Assembly: GCF_014651715.1 (NCBI RefSeq)
Contig: NZ_BMXK01000010.1
Span: 1 to 64,000, forward strand
DNA length: 64,000 nucleotides
Origin: Zhihengliuella salsuginis
GTDB taxonomy: Bacteria; Actinomycetota; Actinomycetes; Actinomycetales; Micrococcaceae
Direction of reading: 5' to 3'
This document shows positions 59,053-64,000 of this stretch, one piece after another. The notes below the pieces were generated by a model that saw only the letters and a program-made list of their open reading frames with translations, did no database searches and was not told the DNA's origin. Position 1 is the stretch's first letter; every line of letters starts with the position of its first letter. The position numbers and the translations under genes are program-made.

Positions 59053-59952
59053 ATGAATCACGTCAGTCACGCCCGCGATGGCGCCCGCATCGCCCGGCCC
59101 TTCGGCTGGTTGGGGGCACTGGTCCTCACCGCGGCCGCCTTCGCGGCGGCCTACTGGTTCTTCGTCCTCACCCCGGTCGGGCAGCAGATCGACGAGAACA
59201 CGCTCGTCGGCGCGCACCGGTACCTCGAGCAGCAGGACATCGCGAGGGAGCCCGCGCTGGCGTTCCTCGGCAAGCTGCCGCAGGTCTCCGCCGTGCTGGG
59301 TGCGGTCTCGCTGCTCGTATCGGCGCTGGTGCACCGCTCGGTCGCCGCCCCGCTCATCAACCTGGCCGGGATGGGCGGCGCGTTCCTGACCACGCAGGTG
59401 CTCAAGCATGCGGTGCTCGACCGCCCGAACCTCGGCATCTCGGAAGCGACCGTCAACTCGTTCCCGTCCGGGCACACGACGCTCGCGTCCGCCTCGATGG
59501 TGGCGATCTTCTGCATGGTCACGCCCCGCTGGAGACCGCTCGTCGCGTGCCTGGGCGGGGTCTACGCGGCGCTGGCCGGTGCCGCGACGCTCGTCCTCGG
59601 CTGGCACCGGCCGGCTGACATCGTCGGCGCCTACCTCGTCGTCGTCTGGTGGTCCCTCGCCACGGGCTGGGTGCTCACCCTCGCCACCCCGCGCTGGAAC
59701 CGGTGGCGCACGCTGCGGTTCTGGGGCGCCGCGCGCGGCTGGCGGTTCGCGATGCAGGTGCCGGGCCTCCTGGCCCTGGTTGCGGCGGCCTGCCTGTTCG
59801 TCCTGCTCCCGCCCGTCGAGACCGGCGAGAACTTCAAGCTGCTGCTGGGCTTCCTGGCCGCCGGGATCCTCATGATCGGCGGCGCGGCGCTGACGCTGTT
59901 CGGGCTGATGAACCAGGTGTTCATGCATCAGTCCCGGGAGCGCGGCAGGTAG
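59053..59952 (+). CDS. PAP2-family membrane phosphatase
   Basis: 299 residues, about six to seven transmembrane helices. The phosphatase signature is KHAVLDRPN (motif 1, K-x6-RP), SFPSGHTT (motif 2) and GWHRPADIVGAYL (motif 3, R/H...D). A long C-terminal membrane region follows the PAP2 domain. Candidate substrates are undecaprenyl pyrophosphate or phosphatidic acid. The ATG at 59053 lies 7 nt after CATGCT, a weak -10, and an in-frame ATG at 59041 is possible. It overlaps the convergent MFS gene by 25 nt. Confidence 0.87.
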   Translation: MNHVSHARDGARIARPFGWLGALVLTAAAFAAAYWFFVLTPVGQQIDENTLVGAHRYLEQQDIAREPALAFLGKLPQVSAVLGAVSLLVSALVHRSVAAPLINLAGMGGAFLTTQVLKHAVLDRPNLGISEATVNSFPSGHTTLASASMVAIFCMVTPRWRPLVACLGGVYAALAGAATLVLGWHRPADIVGAYLVVVWWSLATGWVLTLATPRWNRWRTLRFWGAARGWRFAMQVPGLLALVAAACLFVLLPPVETGENFKLLLGFLAAGILMIGGAALTLFGLMNQVFMHQSRERGR

Positions 59953-61151
59953 TACGCGAACACGCCCGTGCCGACGAAGGCGGCGGCGGCGATCACCAGG
60001 ATGCCCGCGCCCAGCGTGGCCGCCGACGTCACGGCCGAGAGCACCACGGGGCCGGCCATCATGCCCGAGTCCGTCAGCAGCCGCCAGATCCCGAGGAACT
60101 GCGGCCGCGCGTGGGCCGGCGCGTAGTCGGCGCCGAGCGTCATCACGATCCCCGTGCCGAGCCCGTTGCCGAACCCCATGAGCGCCCCGACCCAGAGCAG
60201 CGCCCACAGGTCGTCCACGAGCGGCAGCAGCGCCAGTGAGACGCCGAGCAGGAGCAGGCACGGCACCGCGGAGAAGATCCGCCCGTAGCGGTCCATGATC
60301 TTCCCCGCCGGGTAGAAGACGATCACGTCGACCGCGCCGGAGACGCCGTACACGATCGCGGCCATCGCCGGGTCGAGCCCCAGCTGGTCCGACCAGAGTG
60401 GCAGCACGACGTTCCGCGTCGCGCGCACCGCGGCGAGGACGAACACGCCGATGCCGACGGTCGCGTACGTGCGCACGTTCTCGCGGGCGATCCGCCGCAT
60501 CGAGACCGAACGCCGGGCGTCCTCCGCCGCACCGGGCCCGGCGAGGGCCGCCGTCGTCGTCCCCGCTCCGCTCCCACCCGGTGCCGGCAGGTCCGGAACC
60601 CAGAAGCCGACGACGGCGGCGCCGGCCATCGCGGCCAGGCCCACCCAGTAGGCACCCGCGAGCCCCAGCGGGACCATGACGGCCGCCGACAGGAAGGGGC
60701 CCACGAACGCGCCGATGCGCAGGGTGCCGCCGAGGGTCGACATCGCGCGGGCGCGGAAGTAGGCGGGAACGGCCTCCGCCAGGTAGCTCTGGCGCGCCAG
60801 GTTGAACACGGAGCCGGCCATGCCGACGAGCAGGACCGCCCCGGCGAGGACGCCGAGATTCGGGGACGCGATCGCCGCGCCCATGCCCACGGCGGCCACG
60901 CCGGCCGCCGCGATCATGGACGAGCGTTCGCCGAAGCGGGCCGTCAGCAGCGCGGCGGGCACGTTCATGAGGAGCGAGCCCACGCCGACCAGCGTGACGA
61001 CGAGTGCGGAGAGCGGGACGCTGGCGCCCGCGTCGAGCGCGCTCAGCGCGATGACCGGGGTGATCGCCCCGAGACCGACCGCGTAGAGGAGGGACGGGCC
61101 GTAGACCTTGAGCCCGAGGTCGCGGAGCCTGAAGTCGCCGGTGCCGCCCAC
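59928..61151 (-). CDS. MFS transporter
   Basis: 407 residues, about 12 transmembrane helices. The first half has PAALLTARFGERSSMIAAAG as the MFS loop after helix 2 and LVGMAGSVFNLARQSYLAEA; the second has DVIVFYPAGKIMDRYGRIFS. A Gly/Ala/Thr-rich cytoplasmic loop (about 195-215) links the halves. The substrate is unknown. The GTG at 61151 follows the MBL-fold gene's stop by 5 nt and is the first plausible start after it, so the two genes are probably one operon. The 3' end overlaps the PAP2 gene. Confidence 0.83.
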   Translation of the reverse strand: MGGTGDFRLRDLGLKVYGPSLLYAVGLGAITPVIALSALDAGASVPLSALVVTLVGVGSLLMNVPAALLTARFGERSSMIAAAGVAAVGMGAAIASPNLGVLAGAVLLVGMAGSVFNLARQSYLAEAVPAYFRARAMSTLGGTLRIGAFVGPFLSAAVMVPLGLAGAYWVGLAAMAGAAVVGFWVPDLPAPGGSGAGTTTAALAGPGAAEDARRSVSMRRIARENVRTYATVGIGVFVLAAVRATRNVVLPLWSDQLGLDPAMAAIVYGVSGAVDVIVFYPAGKIMDRYGRIFSAVPCLLLLGVSLALLPLVDDLWALLWVGALMGFGNGLGTGIVMTLGADYAPAHARPQFLGIWRLLTDSGMMAGPVVLSAVTSAATLGAGILVIAAAAFVGTGVFAYYLPRSRD

Positions 61152-61156
61152 CGGGG

Positions 61157-62008
61157 TCAGTGCGGCAGGATCTGGTCCGCCGTGGTCTCCGTCGCCTTGA
61201 GACGCAGGATGAGGTGGCGCGACTGGGTCGGCCCGTACGGCAGGACGGGGACGGCCTTCGTGTAGTCGACGGAGGCCTCGTGGATGGCCGTGTTGCACAT
61301 GCGGATCGCCTGGCGGAGGTTGTTCAGCTGCGAGCGCACGTAGTCCGGGTCGACGACGCGGCCGTGCCCGGGGACGACGACCGAGTAGAGCTCGTCGATC
61401 GCGATGATCTTGCCGAGGGTCTTGCGCCACTCGTACGGGTAGGAGTCCTCGAACTCGGGGTGGGCGCCCTCCTCCACGAGGTCGCCGGCGAAGAGCACGT
61501 TGCCGGAGCCGACGAGCAGGTCGCCGGAGGTGTGCCCGCGGCCCAGGTGGAAGAGCGTGACGGTGTAGCCGCCCAGGTCGAGGTCGACGGGCTCGTCCGC
61601 GACGGTCTTGTTCGGCAGGCGCAGTTCGGTCCAGGACCCGTCGGCCGCGGCCATGGCCGGCTCGCTGTCCGCGACGAGCGGGCGCTGCTTCTCGCCGGCG
61701 GACTCCATGGCCTCGGCGGCGGCGGAGTGCGCCCAGACGTCCTTGACGCCGTGGGCGGCGAAGTAGGCGTTGCCGAAGTAGTGGTCCGCGTGCGCGTGGG
61801 TGTTGACGACGACGAGCGGCAGGTCGGTGACTTCGCGGATGGCCGCATGGATGGTCTCGGCCTCGCCGGGCCCGGCGCCGGTGTCGATGACGACGGCGCG
61901 CTCGTCGCCGATGACGAGTCCGATGTTGGCCTTGAATGCCGGGAGGGTCAGGACGTACGCCCGCTCCCCTACTTTTTCCCAGCTCGATTCCGTGGGCTTC
62001 TGAGTCAT
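61157..62008 (-). CDS. Metallo-beta-lactamase-fold hydrolase
   Basis: 283 residues. The metal site THAHADHYFG (H-x-H-x-D-H, about 69-78) follows AVVIDTGAGPGEAE; later ligands are in LGRGHTSGDL and FAGDLVEEGAHPEF, with the last histidine in VVPGHGRVVD. The layout matches the quinoprotein-relay/MBL group (SoxH-like) rather than true beta-lactamases. The substrate is unknown. GGAAGGA lies upstream of the ATG. The MFS gene follows after 5 nt, so transport and hydrolysis of one compound is a possible link. Confidence 0.85.
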   Translation of the reverse strand: MTQKPTESSWEKVGERAYVLTLPAFKANIGLVIGDERAVVIDTGAGPGEAETIHAAIREVTDLPLVVVNTHAHADHYFGNAYFAAHGVKDVWAHSAAAEAMESAGEKQRPLVADSEPAMAAADGSWTELRLPNKTVADEPVDLDLGGYTVTLFHLGRGHTSGDLLVGSGNVLFAGDLVEEGAHPEFEDSYPYEWRKTLGKIIAIDELYSVVVPGHGRVVDPDYVRSQLNNLRQAIRMCNTAIHEASVDYTKAVPVLPYGPTQSRHLILRLKATETTADQILPH

Positions 62009-62160
62009 CGTCGTCCTTCCGCCGCGCCTGATACGTGAAGCCAGCCTAACGCGTTCGGAACGCCGTGCACGCTCATGACGTGCGCCCGCGGCGAACGAGG
62101 CCGGCCGTCAGACGGCGGGTCCAACTCCCGCCGCCCGCGGCTACACCGCCCGCATCGGCC

Positions 62161-62166
62161 TATGCT
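62161..62166 (+). promoter_or_regulatory. -10 element for the 62199 gene
   Basis: TATGCT, giving a ~25-nt leader with AAGGAG before the ATG at 62199. The rest of the 190-bp gap holds only a GC-rich hairpin (62113-62133). Confidence 0.45.
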
Positions 62167-62198
62167 GGGATGAACCACGTTCTGACGAAGGAGCTGCC

Positions 62199-62522
62199 AT
62201 GTCACGCATCATTTCCACGGGTCTCGCGAAAGCCGGCCTGCTCATGGGCTACAAGGTCGCCAGCGAGACGGGCGACCGCCAGGCCGGCGGCACCGTGCTC
62301 GCCGCCTGCGGCGTCGCGGCCTTCACCGTCTGGCAGCGCGACGCCGGCACGGCCCGCGCGGCCGCGCTCACCGGCACCTACGTCGCCGCCTTCGGGCTGT
62401 CCCACCCCCTGGCCAAGAGGATCGGCGCCTGGCCGGCGGTGTTCGCCGTCACCGGCGCCACGGCCCTCGCGTCCATGATCTTCGGCGGGCGGCGGAAGCC
62501 CCGCGCAGCGAAGGCCGGGTAG
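62199..62522 (+). CDS. Small hypothetical membrane protein (107 aa)
   Basis: 107 residues with about three hydrophobic segments (around 31-46, 53-70 and 77-93) and a basic tail RRKPRAAKAG. The N-terminal 30 residues (GLAKAGLLMGYKVASETGDR) are amphipathic. No family recognised. AAGGAG lies 7 nt before the ATG. It stands between the MBL-fold gene (divergent) and the RecB-like nuclease gene, which has its own promoter. Function unknown. Confidence 0.65.
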   Translation: MSRIISTGLAKAGLLMGYKVASETGDRQAGGTVLAACGVAAFTVWQRDAGTARAAALTGTYVAAFGLSHPLAKRIGAWPAVFAVTGATALASMIFGGRRKPRAAKAG

Positions 62523-62559
62523 CGTCCGGCACGGGCACCATTCTGCGGGCGCGACCGCG

Positions 62560-62565
62560 TAGGGT
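62560..62565 (+). promoter_or_regulatory. -10 element for the RecB-like nuclease gene
   Basis: TAGGGT, about 34 nt before the ATG at 62599; GGGGG lies 4 nt before the start. Confidence 0.4.
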
Positions 62566-62598
62566 CTGAACCCACGACACATCACGCACGGGGGTTCC

Positions 62599-64000
62599 AT
62601 GTTCTTCTCGTCCGCCACGGGACGGCTCGTCTATTCGGCCAGCGATCTGGTCACGGCCAGCACCTGCGAGTACGCCACGCTCGTCACCCTCGACGACAAG
62701 CTGGGCCGGCGTCCCGCGCCCGACGTCGCCCGCGACGAGATGCTCGAGCGTGCCGCGCGGCTGGGCGACGACCACGAGCACCGAGTCCTCGAATCCCTCA
62801 CAGCCGAGCACGGCCGGTGGGAGCCGGGCGGCACCGGCGGCGTCCTCGCCCTGCCCAGCCCGGGCGACACGTCGGCCGAGGTGCTGGAGGCACGGCGACG
62901 CGAGACCCTGGACGCGTTGGCCTCCGGCGCCGACGTCGTCTTCCAGGGCACCTTCTGGGACGGGAGCTTCGTCGGCTACGCCGACTTCCTGGTCCGGGAC
63001 GACGACGGCCGCTACGCCGTGTGGGACACCAAGCTGGCGCGCCACGCGAAGACGACGGCGCTGCTGCAGATCGCCGCGTACGGCGACCAGCTGATCGCCG
63101 CGGGGCTCTCCCCCGCCGACGACGCCGTGCTGGTCCTCGGCGACGGCGAGCACTCGGTGCACCCGCTGGGGCCGCTGATGTCCGTCTTCCGGGAACGCCG
63201 CGCCCGGTTCCTCGCGCTCGTCGACGAGCACCTGAGTCGCGACGCCCCGGTCGAGTGGGACCAGCCGGGACTGGCCGCCTGCGGCCGGTGCGACTACTGC
63301 CGACTCGAGGTCGAGGCCCGCGACGACCTGCTGCTGGTGGCCCGCATGTCGCTGCCGATGCGCAAGAAGCTGCGCGCCGCCGGCGTCACCACCGTCGCCG
63401 ACCTCGCCGAGATCACCGCCACGACGCTCGGCGCCTCCGCTCTGCCCGGCCCTGTCGAGCGCCTGCGCGACCAGGCGCGGATGCAGTCGGGAGCCGAGCC
63501 CGGCGACGGGCACGCCCCCGGGGACCCGTCACTGCGCTACCGGCTCGTCGGCGCCCACACCGTCGGGCGCCTGCCCGCGGCGGATGCCGGGGACCTGTTC
63601 TTCGATTTCGAGGGCGACCCCATGTACCAGGAGGGATCCGACGGCTCGTGGGGCCTGGAGTATCTCTTCGGCGTCGTCGAGAACGACGCCGCCGCGACCG
63701 TCTTCCGCCCCTTCTGGGCCCACAGCCGCGCCGAGGAACGCCGGGCGTTCCTGGACTTCGTCGACTACGTCGAGGAGCGGCGGGAGCGCTTCCCCGGGAT
63801 GCGCATCTACCACTACGCCGCCTACGAGAAGACGGCGCTGCGGAACCTGTCCCTGCGGCACGGCGCGCGCGAGGACACCATCGACGAGTGGCTGCGCACG
63901 GGCCTCCTCGTCGACCTCCTCGAGACCGTGCACGCCTCGCTGCGCATCAGCGCGGACTCCTACTCGATCAAACGCCTCGAGCCGTTCTACATGGGCGAGG
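62599..64000 (+). CDS. TM0106-type RecB-like nuclease (3' truncated by window edge)
   Basis: The frame is open from the ATG at 62599 to the window end, 467 codons. The N-terminus has YSASDLVTASTCEYATL, a RecB-family nuclease core with GYADFLVRDDDGRYAVWDTKLARH (D...K catalytic part AVWDTKLA), QIAAYGDQL, and a cysteine cluster CGRCDYCRLE. A DEDD-type RNase H-like domain begins DLFFDFEGDP. Relatives (TM0106 family) often continue into an SF1 helicase of the Dna2/UvrD type. A DNA repair or defence role is inferred; the helicase part would lie beyond the window. Confidence 0.85.
   Translation, partial: MFFSSATGRLVYSASDLVTASTCEYATLVTLDDKLGRRPAPDVARDEMLERAARLGDDHEHRVLESLTAEHGRWEPGGTGGVLALPSPGDTSAEVLEARRRETLDALASGADVVFQGTFWDGSFVGYADFLVRDDDGRYAVWDTKLARHAKTTALLQIAAYGDQLIAAGLSPADDAVLVLGDGEHSVHPLGPLMSVFRERRARFLALVDEHLSRDAPVEWDQPGLAACGRCDYCRLEVEARDDLLLVARMSLPMRKKLRAAGVTTVADLAEITATTLGASALPGPVERLRDQARMQSGAEPGDGHAPGDPSLRYRLVGAHTVGRLPAADAGDLFFDFEGDPMYQEGSDGSWGLEYLFGVVENDAAATVFRPFWAHSRAEERRAFLDFVDYVEERRERFPGMRIYHYAAYEKTALRNLSLRHGAREDTIDEWLRTGLLVDLLETVHASLRISADSYSIKRLEPFYMGE

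Noticed and set aside
62449-63513. 354-codon minus-strand open frame at the right edge
   Set aside because: Opposite the RecB-like nuclease frame, which has recognisable nuclease motifs, a promoter and a ribosome site.
1-64000. CRISPR array, insertion sequence or prophage
   Set aside because: No regularly spaced repeats, transposase, integrase or phage structural genes were found on either strand.

Overview
The window is a stretch of high-GC actinobacterial chromosome. Strong GC3 bias, frequent GTG starts, 4-nt start/stop overlaps, many leaderless promoters of the form TANNNT-N6/7-RTG, and a menaquinone pathway without mycolate genes suggest Micrococcales, probably a Micrococcaceae (Arthrobacter-like) species. 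The family is inferred from gene content only. No rRNA, CRISPR array, insertion sequence or prophage was seen. Three tRNA genes are present.

Layout. 1-632: end of an unidentified gene with foreign codon use, a start-less remnant and a small hypothetical gene. 0.7-4.4 kb: murB, two hotdog dehydratases, a membrane protein and an EspI/MinD-like ATPase. 4.5-4.6 kb: a 28-residue peptide gene made of three heptads, behind its own terminator. 4.8-7.4 kb: a secreted family-11 rhamnogalacturonan lyase with a promoter and LacI-type operator. 7.5-7.8 kb: tRNA-Met and tRNA-Thr. 8.0-15.9 kb: a tightly coupled operon of three glycosyltransferase domains, an ABC exporter and two APH-fold phosphotransferases, preceded by 11-bp direct repeats. 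16.1-18.5 kb: a UvrA-like ABC protein. 18.5-32.9 kb: mostly housekeeping genes (DEAD-box helicase, MOSC protein, amidohydrolase, transsulfuration pair, AlkA, acyl-CoA synthetase, thioredoxin, tRNA-Tyr, YajQ, HtpX, MFS). 33.0-35.4 kb: FprA and a DUF368/PopT-type polyprenyl-phosphate translocase.

35.6-43.3 kb is a compact type VII secretion (ESX-like) locus. Two small WXG100-like genes are divergent from a small membrane protein, EccD, an EspI-like MinD ATPase and a three-ATPase EccC. No EccB, EccE or mycosin lies nearby. 43.3-47.7 kb: RarD, the MetP/MetS transporter, a SUKH-like protein, a HIT protein and an NTF2-fold protein. 47.7-59.0 kb carries dispersed menaquinone genes (polyprenyl diphosphate synthase, menG, menF, menD, menC), separated by a polar amino-acid ABC importer and a Tat-exported PhoX phosphatase with PHO-box-like repeats upstream. 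59-64 kb: PAP2 phosphatase, MFS permease, metallo-beta-lactamase-fold hydrolase, small membrane protein and the start of a TM0106-type RecB-like nuclease cut by the window edge.

The least explained parts are the glycosyltransferase/ABC/phosphotransferase operon, the heptad peptide, and the reduced type VII locus with non-canonical WXG motifs and a distant EspI-like ATPase.
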